DNA from: Burkholderia sp. BCC1644
Lineage (GTDB): Bacteria > Pseudomonadota > Gammaproteobacteria > Burkholderiales > Burkholderiaceae
Assembly: GCF_902833225.1 (NCBI RefSeq)
Contig: NZ_CADFEI010000001.1
Span: 124,001-188,000 of the forward strand
DNA: 64,000 nt
Direction of reading: 5' to 3'
Each line of letters starts with the position of its first letter. The first letter of the stretch is position 1. This document shows positions 27,801 through 39,950 of the stretch, one piece after another. The notes beneath the pieces are model-generated. The model did no database searches and was not told where the DNA came from. It was given only the letters and a program-made list of their open reading frames with translations. A program made the translations under genes and the position numbers.

Positions 27801-29412
27801 CCAGGCTCTCGATCGCGAAATCCTCGTTGACGGTACCGACCTGGATGCCCTGCGGTTCGAGCAGCACCGCGTAGTCGGCCATGTCGGGGATCGTGCCGCC
27901 CGAGGTGGTCGCGGTCATCATCGCGTTGCGGCGCCCGCGCACGGTGCCGCCGACCACGTCGCGATGCAGGTATGCGCCGCGCACGCCGCGCCGGCTCGTG
28001 AAGCCATCGGCGAGCATCTTCATCACTTCGTCGAAGCGTTCGCGTGTGAGCCGCGCGTACGGCGCCGCGTGCGTGAAGCGCGCATACAGCGCGTCTTCCT
28101 GCCATTCCGTGCACGCGACTTCGGCGACGATCTGCTGCGCGAGCACGTCGAGCGGCGCTTCGGGAATCCGCAGCGCGTCGAGCTCGCCGCGTTGCACGCA
28201 ATCGAGCAGCGCCGCGCATTCGACGAGTTCGTCGCGCGACAGCGGGAAGAGGCGCCCCTTCGGCACGCCGCCGACATGGTGCCCCGAGCGGCCGACGCGC
28301 TGCAGGAACGGCGCGATGCCGCGCGGCGAGCCGACCTGGCAGACGAGATCGACATCGCCGATGTCGATGCCGAGTTCGAGCGATGCGGTGGCGACGAGCA
28401 GCTTCAGTTCGCCGCGCTTCAGGCGCTGCTCGGCGTCGAAGCGGTGTTCTTTCGCGAGACTGCCGTGATGCGCGGCGATCGCTTCCTTGCCGAGCCGGTC
28501 GGCGAGATGGCGCGCCATGCGCTCGGCGGTGCGCCGCGTGTTGACGAACACGAGCGTCGTGCGATGCGCGGCCGCGAGCCCCGCGATGCGGTCGTACACC
28601 TGTTCCCACACGTCGGTGGCCATCACGGGTTCGAGCGGCACGTTCGGCAGTTCGAGCGCAAGGTCGCGCTCGCGAGTGTGGCCGGTGTCGACGATCGTGC
28701 AGTCGCGCGGCGCATCGGCCGGGCCGCCGACCAGGAAGCGCGCGACCGCGTCGATCGGCTTTTGCGTGGCCGACAGCCCGATGCGCGGCAATGCGTGGCC
28801 GGCCAGCGCGTCGAGGCGTTCGAGCGACAGCGCGAGATGACTGCCGCGCTTGGACGACGCGAGCGCATGGATTTCGTCGACGATGACCGAGCGCACGTTC
28901 GACAGCATCTGCCGCCCCGACGTGGACGACAGCAGCACGTACAGCGACTCGGGCGTCGTGACGAGGATGTGCGGCGCGCGTTTGCGCAGCGCGGCGCGCT
29001 CCGCTTGCGTGGTGTCGCCGGTGCGCACGGCCGTGCGGATCGCCGGTACCGGCAGGCCGAGTTGCGCGAGCGATTCGGCGATGCCGGCGAGCGGCGCGTC
29101 GAGGTTCACGTGGATGTCGTTCGACAGCGCCTTCAGCGGCGACACGTAGACGACCAGCGTCGCGTCGGGCAGCGTGCCGTCGTGCGCCAGCGCATCGCGC
29201 ACCAGATCGTCGAGCGCGCACAGGAACGCGGTGAGCGTCTTGCCGGAGCCGGTCGGCGCGGCGACGAGCGTCGACCGGCCGGCCTTGATGTGCGGCCACG
29301 CGAGCGCCTGCGCGCCGGTCGGCGCGGCGAACGTGCGGCGGAACCACGCGGCGACGGCCGGGTGGAACACGTCGAGCGCACTGGCTGCAGGGCGGGTAGC
29401 GGTGACGTCCAT
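24886..29412 (-). CDS. lhr: Large DEAD/DEAH-box helicase, Lhr long form
   Basis: This 1508-residue superfamily 2 helicase has motif [10 protein letters not shown] (about residue 51), motif [15 protein letters not shown], motif III SAT and motif [10 protein letters not shown] in the N-terminal half. A winged-helix and Lhr-core region follow, and a long C-terminal extension is characteristic of the bacterial long Lhr. A linker around residues 620-680 is low in complexity and rich in Arg, Gly and Thr, and probably disordered. Lhr translocates 3' to 5' on single-stranded DNA and unwinds RNA:DNA hybrids, and is linked to DNA repair. No ligase or nuclease partner is adjacent. Confidence 0.93.
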
Positions 29413-29613
29413 CGGAGCGTTGAAATGGGGTGCGAGTGCGCGGATGAACCGCGCATGAATCGAAGCGTCAGTGTGCCAGACGTCGCGTGTGCGTGCCGGG
29501 CAGGGATGTCGACGAATCCGATTCAGATGGGGGTTCGCGCCGCACTTTCAATGAACCGAAAGTTGCGTGCAATTCGGCGTGACGACATCGCGCCAAATTG
29601 CGCCGAATTGCAA

Positions 29614-30138
29614 CTAGACGCGATGCAGCCAGCCGAGCCAGTGTTCGAGCAGCGGCGCGCGCGACCACAGCGACTGCGCGAGCCACAGCGTGCCGCCCCA
29701 TGCGGCCGCCACGACGATCAGGTCGCAATGCCCGCTGTTCCACAGGTTGAGCGAATGGCGCCGCCAGATCCACGGCACGCCGAGCGGGTTCGGCCAGTCG
29801 GCCAGCAGGTGCATCACGCCGCCGCAGGCGAAGCCGAACAGCGGCGCGGCCCATAGCGGATGCGGATGATGGATGAGCCCGTGCCACCCGAGCGCGAGCA
29901 AGGCGATCCAGCCGATGCCCCAGTGCGTGACGGTGCGATGCGTGATCCACAGGCGGCGCTTGCGGCTCCACCAGGCGACTTCGAGCCAGTCGGGCGCGGT
30001 GCCGCCCGCGACGCCTGCCGCGAACGCGGCGAGCATGCCGATGTGCCACGGGCCGGTTGCACCGGTTTGAGCGACGAGGACGGCGGCGGCGACGCCGGCT
30101 GCGAAGCCGGACGCGTGATGCGCATTGTGTGATGCCAT
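29614..30138 (-). CDS. YdjM-like membrane-bound metal-dependent hydrolase family protein (DUF457)
   Basis: The 174-residue protein has four or five hydrophobic segments and the family histidines: NAHH near the N-terminus, PDWLE, WITHRTVTHW (residues about 68-77) and HLLADWPNP. The YdjM family is predicted to contain a metal site in the membrane; its substrate is not established, and some members are induced in the SOS response. ATG at 30138 gives the family-typical N-terminus, although no strong ribosome-binding site is visible. Confidence 0.82.
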   Translation of the reverse strand: MASHNAHHASGFAAGVAAAVLVAQTGATGPWHIGMLAAFAAGVAGGTAPDWLEVAWWSRKRRLWITHRTVTHWGIGWIALLALGWHGLIHHPHPLWAAPLFGFACGGVMHLLADWPNPLGVPWIWRRHSLNLWNSGHCDLIVVAAAWGGTLWLAQSLWSRAPLLEHWLGWLHRV

Positions 30139-30537
30139 ACGGAGCGAGACGAAGAAACGTGAAGCGGCACGTGAACGAAACAGCGATGCCGTGCGAAAGC
30201 GGGGCGCTATCTTCTCAGATCGACCTGCGCAGCGGGAGGGGCGTTTGCAGATTTTTTTGCGCGTGCTGCGCGGCATGCCGCGAGGTTCGCAACTTTCGGT
30301 TTTTGTGCGTTGCGTGATGACGCGCATCGCATGCCATTTCGGTCGATTCGCTTGCACGTCGCGGCGCTGCAACGTGACCGGGCGCACACAATCGATATGC
30401 TTTCGTTGCATGCCACGTGTTCGACCCTTTTTGTCCCCCTATACTACGAAGCCGGCATATGGCCGTCGGCGCGCCAGCGGCCATCCACGGATCAGGTGCT
30501 TGTCGTGCCTGAAGGAGATCCACATGGGGGACATGCA
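30139..30537. other. Divergent intergenic region with a five-codon minicistron before ggt
   Basis: Between the YdjM-like gene and ggt no conserved gene is seen. AAGGAG at 30513-30518 is placed for an ATG at 30524 that encodes only MGDMQ. Its TGA overlaps the ggt start codon (ATGA at 30538), so ggt may be translated by coupling to this tiny frame. A second G-rich stretch directly before 30538 could also serve as a site. Confidence 0.5.
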
Positions 30538-32259
<1,722 letters not shown>

Positions 32260-32304
32260 CGTGAAGCGATGCGTGCGCGCTTGCGAAAGCGGTGCGCACG
32301 TCGG

Positions 32305-32344
32305 TCGGCAGCCGGGAGTATCGATCCGGCTGCCGATTTTTTTT
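32305..32344 (+). terminator. Rho-independent terminator of ggt
   Basis: An 11-bp perfect stem (TCGGCAGCCGG with CCGGCTGCCGA) and a 10-nt loop are followed by eight T residues, 46 bp after the ggt stop. The T-run touches the stop codon of the convergent hydrolase gene. Confidence 0.9.
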
Positions 32345-33266
32345 AGCCGGTCGTCCGGATGAAGCCGGCGATCCGTTCCGCGATGACATCGGGCGCATCC
32401 TCGAAGCAGTAGTGCCCGACGCCCGCCAGCCGCTCGACGGGCGCGGACGGGAACAGCGCGGTAAAGAGCGGCAGGAGGTGTTCGGCGCCGAGCGTTCGGT
32501 CGGCGTCTCCCCAGAGCGCGAGCGCGGGTGTGTCGCGGATCGCGCGCAGTGCCGCCGCATCGGGTGCCTCGAACCGATGCGCATCGGCCGCAAAGCCGCG
32601 TGCCCATCCGATCGCGCCGAGACAGTCGGCCGGTTGCGCGAACGGCGCGCCATACGCGTCGATCCACGTGTCGGTGATGACTGCGTGGTTCTCGAAACCG
32701 TTCAGCTTCAGCGTGCTCAGGATGTTGAAGCCGAGCTGGCCGAGTACCGTTTCGAGCGTGCCGTCGGCCGCTGCGCGCATGATCCACTGGAACCAGGGCG
32801 AATCGCGGCCGTTCGCGGTCAGCCGCTCGACCAGGTCGGGCTGGCCGAATGCCGTCGGCCCGTTCGCCGATACGATGCGCCGGATCCGGTCCGGATGCCG
32901 TGCGGCGAGCCCCATGCCGACCGGGCCGCCGAAATCGTGCATCACGAGCGTGATGCGATCGAGGCCGCGCGCGAGCACGAAACGCTCGAGGTTGTCGATG
33001 TGATCCTGCAGCCAGTAGCTGCGGTCCTGCGGCGTCGCGCTTTTGCCGAATCCCATGTGATCGGGCACGACGACGCGGTGCATCGGACTCAGCGCCGTCA
33101 CCAGGTGGCGGAACAGGTAACCCCAGGTGGGCTCGCCGTGCAGGCACAGGACGGTTTCGCCGTCGCGCGGACCTTCGTCCACGTAGTGCATCCGGAAGCC
33201 GGATGCGTCGTCGAAATGCGGGGCGAAGGGAAAGGTGCCGTCGAACGTGGCATCGGACCGGATCAT
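32343..33266 (-). CDS. Haloalkane dehalogenase-like alpha/beta hydrolase
   Basis: This 307-residue protein has the haloalkane dehalogenase layout: oxyanion/halide motif HGEPTWGYLFR (Glu45, Trp48), Asp nucleophile in VMHDFGGPVG (Asp111), acid in ALWGDADRTLG and His in GVGHYCFED. In characterised dehalogenases the nucleophile is followed by a halide-binding Trp; here it is Phe, so dehalogenation is uncertain and epoxide or ester hydrolysis is possible. The start MIRSDATF is supported by AAGGAG 6 bp upstream. The upstream region holds two copies of a 17-bp palindrome shared with the divergent HxlR gene. Confidence 0.85.
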   Translation of the reverse strand: MIRSDATFDGTFPFAPHFDDASGFRMHYVDEGPRDGETVLCLHGEPTWGYLFRHLVTALSPMHRVVVPDHMGFGKSATPQDRSYWLQDHIDNLERFVLARGLDRITLVMHDFGGPVGMGLAARHPDRIRRIVSANGPTAFGQPDLVERLTANGRDSPWFQWIMRAAADGTLETVLGQLGFNILSTLKLNGFENHAVITDTWIDAYGAPFAQPADCLGAIGWARGFAADAHRFEAPDAAALRAIRDTPALALWGDADRTLGAEHLLPLFTALFPSAPVERLAGVGHYCFEDAPDVIAERIAGFIRTTG

Positions 33267-33296
33267 CGAACGCTCCTTCAGGTAGTCGGATAGTTT

Positions 33297-33313
33297 GGTT
33301 TCAAGTTGAAACC
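33297..33313. promoter_or_regulatory. Operator 1, perfect 17-bp palindrome
   Basis: GGTTTCAA-G-TTGAAACC is a perfect dyad, 31 bp upstream of the dehalogenase-like gene. Two closely related sequences lie in the same intergenic region, one nearer the HxlR gene, so it is a probable HxlR binding site. Confidence 0.75.
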
Positions 33314-33334
33314 GAATGGAAGCGTAGGACATGA

Positions 33335-33351
33335 GGTTTCAAGTTGCAACC
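33335..33351. promoter_or_regulatory. Operator 2, 17-bp near-palindrome
   Basis: GGTTTCAAGTTGCAACC differs from operator 1 at one base and lies 38 bp from it centre to centre, close to four helical turns, so two dimers could bind on the same face. Confidence 0.7.
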
Positions 33352-33534
33352 GGAAAATTGATCCGGCCGATTGCGAGCGGGCGGCGTGACTCATGCGTGC
33401 GAAGCGGTTGAAAGGACTGATGGCGCAATTTATCGTCAAAACTGGACGAATGAAAGGCTAATCCGGGCTGAAACATCCGCGCAGTTCGTCGACCGCGAAC
33501 AGTCGGGCGCTCATCATTGATCTTTTGTCAGTCA

Positions 33535-33551
33535 GGTTTTATATTGCAACC
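33535..33551. promoter_or_regulatory. Operator 3, 17-bp near-palindrome before the HxlR gene
   Basis: GGTTTTATATTGCAACC keeps the outer GGTTT and TTGCAACC arms of operators 1 and 2. It lies 74 bp upstream of the HxlR start, fitting autoregulation. Confidence 0.6.
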
Positions 33552-33624
33552 ATTCATTTCAACGGAAACGACGGCCGTTCAGCCTGCGCACCGGGCACGG
33601 GGAACGGCATCGCCGTATGCATCG

Positions 33625-34074
33625 ATGAACCGACGAACCACGCACGAAGATTCCCCCTGCGGCGTCGCCCGCCCGCTGGACGCGATCGGCGACTGGTGGT
33701 CGCTGCTGATCGTGCGCGACGCGTTCGACGGGCTGCGCCGCTTCGGCGAATTCCAGAAGAGCCTCGGCCTCGCGAAGAACATCCTGGCCGCCCGCCTGCG
33801 CAACCTGGTCGCGCACGGGATCATGGACATCGTGCCGGCCGCCGACGGCGGCGCGCATCACGAATACGTGCTGACCGAGAAGGGGCGCGGGCTGTTTCCG
33901 CTGCTGGTCGCGCTGCGGCAGTGGGGCGAGGATTTCTTCTTCGAACCGGAAGAGGCGCACGTGCTGCTCGTCGACCGGAAGACCGGGTTGCCGGTCAGGA
34001 AGCTCGAGCTGCGTTCGCAGGACGGGCGCGTGCTCGGGCCGGAAGACACGGTCGTGCTGCCGCCGCCCGACTGA
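33625..34074 (+). CDS. HxlR-family winged-helix regulator
   Basis: This 149-residue regulator has the family N-terminal Cys in SPCGVARPLDAIGDWWSLLIV, then the winged-helix RRFGEFQKSLGLAKNILAAR with LRNLVAHGIM and wing HHEYVLTEKGRGLFPLL. HxlR proteins often sense electrophiles through that Cys. It is divergent from the dehalogenase-like gene and shares operator-like palindromes with it, which suggests control of that gene and of itself. Upstream in-frame codons from 33517 exist, but the domain start favours 33625. Confidence 0.88.
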   Translation: MNRRTTHEDSPCGVARPLDAIGDWWSLLIVRDAFDGLRRFGEFQKSLGLAKNILAARLRNLVAHGIMDIVPAADGGAHHEYVLTEKGRGLFPLLVALRQWGEDFFFEPEEAHVLLVDRKTGLPVRKLELRSQDGRVLGPEDTVVLPPPD

Positions 34075-34095
34075 CGCGCGGCGGGCGGGCCGGCG

Positions 34096-34707
34096 TCACC
34101 GCTTCAGCAGCGCATGCGCCTGCACGATCTGCTCGGCGAGCTGGTTGATCGAGATGCGCCGCTCCATCGCCTGCGAACGGATCTGCTGGTAGGCCTCTTC
34201 CTCGCTGATTGCGTTGTGCTGCATCAGCAGCGCCTTCGCTTCCTGCAGCGTGCGCACGGACATCGCGCGCTGTTCGAGCTGCGCGATGCGGCGCCGGTAT
34301 TCGTCGTGCCGGCGGCTCTGGTGGCACGCGAGCGCCATCGCGCTCAGCAAGCCGAACGAGCGCACGGGTGTCGTCACTGCGCTCTGCGCATCGATGCGCA
34401 GCATCAGTTCGAGAATGGTCGGGCTTTCGTAGGTCGTGACGGCGATCAGCGGCGGCCGCGCGTCGTCCTCGAGCCACGGGATCGACAGGTGCAGCAGGTC
34501 GGGCCGGACCGCGAGAATCACGAGATCGACGCTCTCCGGCAACGCAGCAGGCGGCGGCCAGCGCTGTTCGGTCGGGCAGCCGATGCGCGACAGCTGCTCG
34601 ACGAGCAGCAGGCCGTTGTCGTCGTCCGGGTAGTACACCATCACGCGGAGCGAACGCAGTTCGGCGAGCAGGCGCGGCGTCGAGCGGATCGGGGTGCGGG
34701 CGCGCAT
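34096..34707 (-). CDS. amiR: ANTAR-domain transcription antiterminator
   Basis: This 203-residue protein has an N-terminal pseudo-receiver (VMVYYPDDDNGLLLVEQLSRIG to about residue 120), a coiled coil (YRRRIAQLEQRAMSVRTLQEAK) and a C-terminal ANTAR RNA-binding domain (LLMQHNAISEEEAYQQIRSQAM). AmiR binds leader RNA to prevent termination upstream of amiE. It is the last gene of the operon, 6 bp after amiC, the protein that sequesters AmiR until amide binds. The matching leader terminator and hairpins are present at 39911-39986. Confidence 0.93.
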   Translation of the reverse strand: MRARTPIRSTPRLLAELRSLRVMVYYPDDDNGLLLVEQLSRIGCPTEQRWPPPAALPESVDLVILAVRPDLLHLSIPWLEDDARPPLIAVTTYESPTILELMLRIDAQSAVTTPVRSFGLLSAMALACHQSRRHDEYRRRIAQLEQRAMSVRTLQEAKALLMQHNAISEEEAYQQIRSQAMERRISINQLAEQIVQAHALLKR

Positions 34708-34713
34708 CGTCGG

Positions 34714-35856
34714 TTACGCCTTCAGCTCGTCGGGCGTGTGCACGCGGTCGCCGAGCGAGTGCGTGACGAGGTACGGATCGGGATGCACGCGGCGCGTCGC
34801 TTCGCGCACGATCGTGAAATTGCCGTCGGCCGTCGCGCAGCCGATGCGCGGATACAGGCACGTATGCTGCGTGAGCCGGTCGATCTTCACGCGTCCCTGC
34901 GGCGCGTCGAATTCCGCATCCGCGAGATGTTCGACGAGCCGGTCGCGCTGGTCGGTGCCGGCGCGCGCGAGCGCATTGGCGAACAGGTGGACCTGGAAAT
35001 ACGCGGCTTCCCACGGCGCGGACGCGCTTGCGTCGTCGCCGAAGCGCGCCTTGAGCTGCGCGATGCAGCGCCGGTTCACGTCGGAATCGATGGTCTGGAA
35101 ATAGGGCGACGACGTGTAGTGGCCGGCCGCGGCTGCACCCATCTGGCCGAGTTCGATCTCGGACGTCGTCAGGCTCGCGATCGGCATCTTGCGCGCATCG
35201 AGGCCGGCTTGCGCGTAGGCGCGGTAGAACGCGGCCGTGCTGTCGCCGACCAGCGTGCTGAACACGAAGTCGGGCGCCTTCGCGCGGATATCCTCGACGA
35301 CCGCCGCGAAATCCTGCTCGGACGCGACGAGCGGCATGTACACCTCGCCGAGGATCTGGCCGTCCGGATGCTGCGTGACGAGGTCGATCATGATGCGGTT
35401 CGACTCGTACGGATAAATGTAGTCGGACCCGACCAGGTACACGCGCGCGCCGAACTGCGCGGTCATGAACGCGGCGAGCTGCACGCTGTTCTGGTTCGGC
35501 GCGGCGCCCGTGTAGATCACGTTCGGCGAGAACTCGAAGCCTTCGTAGAGGGTCGGGTAGAACAGCAGCTTGTCCCACTTCTCGACGATCGGAATCAGCG
35601 CCTTGCGGCTGCTCGACATGTATCCGCCGAACAGCACGTTCACGCGCTCGGTGGCGATCAGCTCCTCGGCGAGCCGCGCGTAGACGGCCGGGTCCGAGCA
35701 CGCGTCGCGCACGACGGGCACGATCTCAGAGCCGTTCGCGCCGCCCGCTTCGTTGATTTCGGCGATCGCCTGCAGCGTGCCGCGCAACTGGCTTTGGCCG
35801 AGGTGCGACGTGCATCCGCTCTGCGAGAACAACACGCCAACCTTCACACTGTTCAT
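34714..35856 (-). CDS. amiC: Amide-sensing negative regulator of AmiR
   Basis: This 380-residue protein has a periplasmic-binding-protein fold with no signal peptide (MNSVKVGVLFSQSGCTS), as in cytoplasmic AmiC. The stretches VLFGGYMSSSRKALIPIVE, NQNSVQLAAFM and VGSDYIYPYESNR correspond to the ligand cleft. In Pseudomonas aeruginosa AmiC holds AmiR inactive and releases it on acetamide binding. FmdD/UrtA-type binding proteins are related, but those are exported, so AmiC is the better name. Confidence 0.93.
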   Translation of the reverse strand: MNSVKVGVLFSQSGCTSHLGQSQLRGTLQAIAEINEAGGANGSEIVPVVRDACSDPAVYARLAEELIATERVNVLFGGYMSSSRKALIPIVEKWDKLLFYPTLYEGFEFSPNVIYTGAAPNQNSVQLAAFMTAQFGARVYLVGSDYIYPYESNRIMIDLVTQHPDGQILGEVYMPLVASEQDFAAVVEDIRAKAPDFVFSTLVGDSTAAFYRAYAQAGLDARKMPIASLTTSEIELGQMGAAAAGHYTSSPYFQTIDSDVNRRCIAQLKARFGDDASASAPWEAAYFQVHLFANALARAGTDQRDRLVEHLADAEFDAPQGRVKIDRLTQHTCLYPRIGCATADGNFTIVREATRRVHPDPYLVTHSLGDRVHTPDELKA

Positions 35857-35887
35857 TCGTCCGTCCTGATTCTTGCGGGTAGGACCG

Positions 35888-37440
35888 TCACGCGGTCAGC
35901 CGCCCGGCCGCGTGCGCGACGACGGCGGGCAGGGCGTCGCCGTTCGCCGCATGCAGGCAGCTCGGGCCGACGCCAAGTATTGTAGACAACCCGGGCGGCG
36001 CGCCGAACGACAAGCCGGCGATCGCGACGCCGCGCTGCCGGCCCTGGCGTGCCGCGTGACGGGCATCCTCGACGAGGTAGCGCGGGTCGAACACGTCGAT
36101 GTCGGCGGCTTCGCCGTCGCCGATCATCAGCACGGCGGCGCGCGTGCAGGACGCTTCGCGCCGCAGCAACGTCAGCGCATGGCGCAGCGCCGCACCGGTG
36201 CGCGTGCTCATCCCGGCGTCGGCCGCGAGTAGCGCCGCGCGGCGGCCGGGGTCGAACGCCTCGCCGAAATTCTTGAAGCGCGCGTAGTACACGCGATGGC
36301 GGCCGTCCGACGTGTAGCCGTGAACGGCCCAGCGCCGTCGCTGCCGGTCGAACAGGTCGCCGAGCACGAAGGCGGCGCGTTTCTCGAGTGCGGCGACTTG
36401 CGCGGCCGTCGACGCCGACAGGTCGAGCAGGATCAGCACGGGCCCGCGCGCATCGTGGGGCACGCGGCGGCGGAACACGCGCGGATCGGGCGCATGCCCG
36501 GTGCGGCGCGAGATTCGTGCGGCGATCGCCGCATCGAGGTCGAGCGCATCGCCGTCGAGCTGGCGGCCGATGCGACGCATCGGTTCCGTCGCACGCGCGG
36601 ATGGCATCCGCTTCGCCGCGCGCCGATCGGCGTCGATCAGTGCGGCAAGCGCTGGCGACGGCGCCGACGTGACGGGCGCGCGTTCGATGACGGTCGTCCA
36701 GTCGCGGCGCTCGCGCTGGGTGTGGCAATTCCATTCGGGGTAGCGCGGCGCATCGGGTGCCGGTGGCGGTTCGTCGTCGGGCTCGTCGCTTTGGCCGCCG
36801 GTCGCGGCCGACGTCTCGACGCCTTCGTTGCCGGCCTGTTCCGACGCAGCGGCGGGGTGCGCCCACAGCCACGCGTTGTCATCGCGATAAGGCAGCCATG
36901 CGCCGTCGTCGGGTGCGAAGCGCACGCGCATCTGGCCGAGATCGTTCGCGAGCCGCGACGCGATCGTGCGGAACGCGCGGTAGTCGTCGAGCGTGTCGCG
37001 TTTTTCGTTGAACAGCTGCGCGCCCTTGTCGACCCACGGGTTGCCGTCGCGATACGTCGGATCGAACAGCGCCTTCGCGAGCCGTGCGCACAGGTGGCCG
37101 AACGCAAGCCCTTCGCGGTCGATCGGTGCGAACGCCGGTGCCCAGAAGGTCGCCAGCCCGGGCCAGGCGCGTGCGAGCAGCGTTTCGACGCGCGCATCCT
37201 CGATCAGGCCGGCAACGGCGATGCCGATCGGCGTCAGTGTGTCGGCCGGTTCGCCGGACGGCGAATGCAGCCAGTGCGCGAGTGCGTGCGCGGCCGCCGC
37301 GACGCGCGCGGCGGGCGACAATGCGCCCGGCACGCGCAACGCGGCGTGACCGAGCGTCGCGCGCAGCGCCGCATCGTCGAGCCGCACGTCGGTCTCGTGC
37401 GCGGTCATCCCTTGCAGGAAGCGGGCGAGGTGCAGTGCAC

Positions 37441-37444
<4 letters not shown>
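35888..37444 (-). CDS. VWA-domain protein (CbbO/NorD-like), AAA partner
   Basis: The 518-residue protein ends in a von Willebrand A domain with the metal-site motif DLSAST (residues about 355-360) and TGAALRHAL, GDGEAADID further on. The N-terminal half (DVRLDDAALRATLGHAALRV) resembles NorD/CbbO proteins. A variable acidic and proline-rich linker lies near residues 195-230. CbbO and NorD proteins work with a CbbQ/NorQ-type AAA ATPase to activate or insert metal into target enzymes. The gene overlaps the AAA gene by 4 bp, which supports a complex between the two. Its presence in an amidase operon is unusual relative to the classical amiEBCRS order. Confidence 0.85.
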
Positions 37445-38279
<835 letters not shown>

Positions 38280-38280
<1 letters not shown>

Positions 38281-38762
38281 TACCACCTCCCCGTCATCAT
38301 CAGCATGCCGGGCAACCAGCAGGTGCCGACGCCGATCGCGATCGTGTAGCCGGGCAGGAAGCGCACGGTCCGCTTCAGCCCGAGCGCGACGAAGAACAGG
38401 AACCACAGGCTCGACCACAGCAGCCACATCGCTCCGAAACGCACGTCGTTCGACGTACCGGCATAGACGAGCGCGCTGATCGCGACGAACAGGCAGTACC
38501 AGCCGAGGCCGGCGCCTTGCAGCCCGCGCCACTGGACGGCGGCGAGGTAGAGGTACGTGAACGCGAACAGCAGCCCGCCCGCGCTCGAAAAAAACTGCGG
38601 CGGCGCCGATGCCTGCACGAGGCCGGCGAGGTTGATCAGCAGTGCGAGCAGCCCGACGAGCAGGTTCAGGCCGGCCGCGTCGCGCGGTTCGATGCGGCCG
38701 GTGAGCGCGACGCCGTTGACGACCAGCACCGCGCCGATGAAGAAGAGAGCGACACCGAGCAT
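38280..38762 (-). CDS. amiS: AmiS/UreI-family amide or urea channel
   Basis: The 160-residue inner-membrane protein has six predicted helices starting MLGVALFFIGAVLVVNGVAL. The family residues GLNLLVGLLALLINL, FAFTYLYLAAVQW and the C-terminal TIAIGVGTCWLPGML match AmiS/UreI channels, which pass short amides or urea across the membrane. It follows amiE after 68 bp that contain a strong hairpin. Confidence 0.92.
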
Positions 38763-38787
38763 GATGAAGGCTCCAGAGTGAGACGGC

Positions 38788-38814
38788 GCCGTTCGCGCGG
38801 GCAGCGCGAACGGC
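38788..38814 (-). terminator. Hairpin between amiE and amiS
   Basis: A perfect 11-bp stem (GCCGTTCGCGC with GCGCGAACGGC) with a 5-nt loop lies 16 bp after the amiE stop. There is no T-run; it probably attenuates read-through or stabilises the amiE transcript so that amidase is made in excess of downstream proteins. Confidence 0.6.
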
Positions 38815-38830
38815 CGGGCGGGGCGCGGGT

Positions 38831-39868
38831 TCAGCGATGCGCGGGCGCTTCGGACGGAATGCCTTCGATCGGGCATTCGGGCGTGCCGGGTGTCGCGCGC
38901 GTCAGGCGCTCGACGGCCTGGCGCGTGCCGTCCGGATCGTTTACCCAGTTCGCGTAGAACTCGAACGGGCATTGCGCGACGCCGTTCGGCGATTCGCCGG
39001 AACCGATCTTGCCCGTGTAGCCGCGGTGCAGCAGCTTGTACAGGTGGTTCTGCGACTGCATGTTGCGTCGCGCGTCGCGGATCAGGCTCACCGACAGCTC
39101 CGCATACTGCACGCCGTTTTCTTCCTCGCCGCATTCTCCGAGCGTGCGGCCGTCGAAGCCGACGATCGCCGAGTGGCCGAAATACGAATACACGCCGTCG
39201 AACCCGGCCGCGTTCGCGACCGCGACGTAGCAGTTGTTCATGAACGCCATCGCCTTCGACACGAGCACCTGCTGATCCTTCGCCGGGTACATGTAGCCCT
39301 GGCAGCGCACGACGAGCTCGGCGCCGCGCATCACGCAGTCGCGCCAGATCTCCGGATAGTTGCCGTCGTCGCAGATGATCAGGCTGATCTTGAGCCCCTT
39401 CGGCCCGTCGGCCACATACGTGCAGTCGCCCGGATACCAGCCTTCGACGGGCACCCACGGCATGATCTTGCGGTACTTCTGCACGATCTCGCCCTGGTTG
39501 TTGATCAGCACGAGCGTGTTGTACGGCGCCTTGTCCGGGTGTTCCTCGTGGCGCTCGCCGGTCAGCGAGAACACGCCCCACACGTTCGCCTTGCGGCATG
39601 CGGCGGCGAAGATGTCGGTCTCCTCGCCGGGGATCGTCGATGCCGTGTCGTACATCTCCTTCGCGTCGTACATGATCCCGTGCGTCGAGTATTCGGGAAA
39701 CACGATGAGATCCATGCCGGGCAGGCCGCGCTTGATGCCGACCACGCGCTCCGCGATTTCGCGGGCGTTCGCGATCACGTCGGCGCGCGTGTGCAGGCGC
39801 GGCATCTTGTACTGGACGACGGCGACGCCGACGGCGTCGTTGCTGCTGGAAATATCGCCATGACGCAT
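38831..39868 (-). CDS. amiE: Aliphatic amidase
   Basis: This 345-residue nitrilase-superfamily enzyme hydrolyses short aliphatic amides such as acetamide and propionamide to acid plus ammonia. The Glu-Lys-Cys triad is at the family positions: Glu59 (VFPEYSTHG), Lys134 (YRKIMPW) and Cys166 (IICDDGNY). The start MRHGDISSS follows GGAG by 6 bp. It is the first gene of amiE-amiS-AAA-VWA-amiC-amiR and follows a leader with a terminator and ANTAR-like hairpins, so inducible antitermination is likely. Confidence 0.96.
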   Translation of the reverse strand: MRHGDISSSNDAVGVAVVQYKMPRLHTRADVIANAREIAERVVGIKRGLPGMDLIVFPEYSTHGIMYDAKEMYDTASTIPGEETDIFAAACRKANVWGVFSLTGERHEEHPDKAPYNTLVLINNQGEIVQKYRKIMPWVPVEGWYPGDCTYVADGPKGLKISLIICDDGNYPEIWRDCVMRGAELVVRCQGYMYPAKDQQVLVSKAMAFMNNCYVAVANAAGFDGVYSYFGHSAIVGFDGRTLGECGEEENGVQYAELSVSLIRDARRNMQSQNHLYKLLHRGYTGKIGSGESPNGVAQCPFEFYANWVNDPDGTRQAVERLTRATPGTPECPIEGIPSEAPAHR

Positions 39869-39910
39869 GGTGTGCTCCTGGTTCAGGTGAAGACGTGCGT
39901 TTTCGAAAGG

Positions 39911-39950
39911 CAAAAAAAAGCCCTTGCCTCGACGAGCGAGGCAAGGGCTT
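39911..39950 (-). terminator. Leader terminator of the ami operon (attenuator)
   Basis: On the minus strand a perfect 14-bp stem (AAGCCCTTGCCTCG with its complement), 5-nt loop and eight T residues form a strong intrinsic terminator 43 bp before the amiE start codon. Being upstream of amiE on the coding strand, it must be bypassed for expression, as in the P. aeruginosa amidase leader. Confidence 0.9.

Noticed and set aside
27964-29856. 630-codon plus-strand frame over lhr
   Set aside because: It is antisense to the helicase motifs and has shadow-frame composition.
34714-35856. Urea or short-chain amide ABC transporter binding protein
   Set aside because: There is no signal peptide and no ABC transporter gene nearby, while amiR and amiE are in the same operon, so AmiC fits better.
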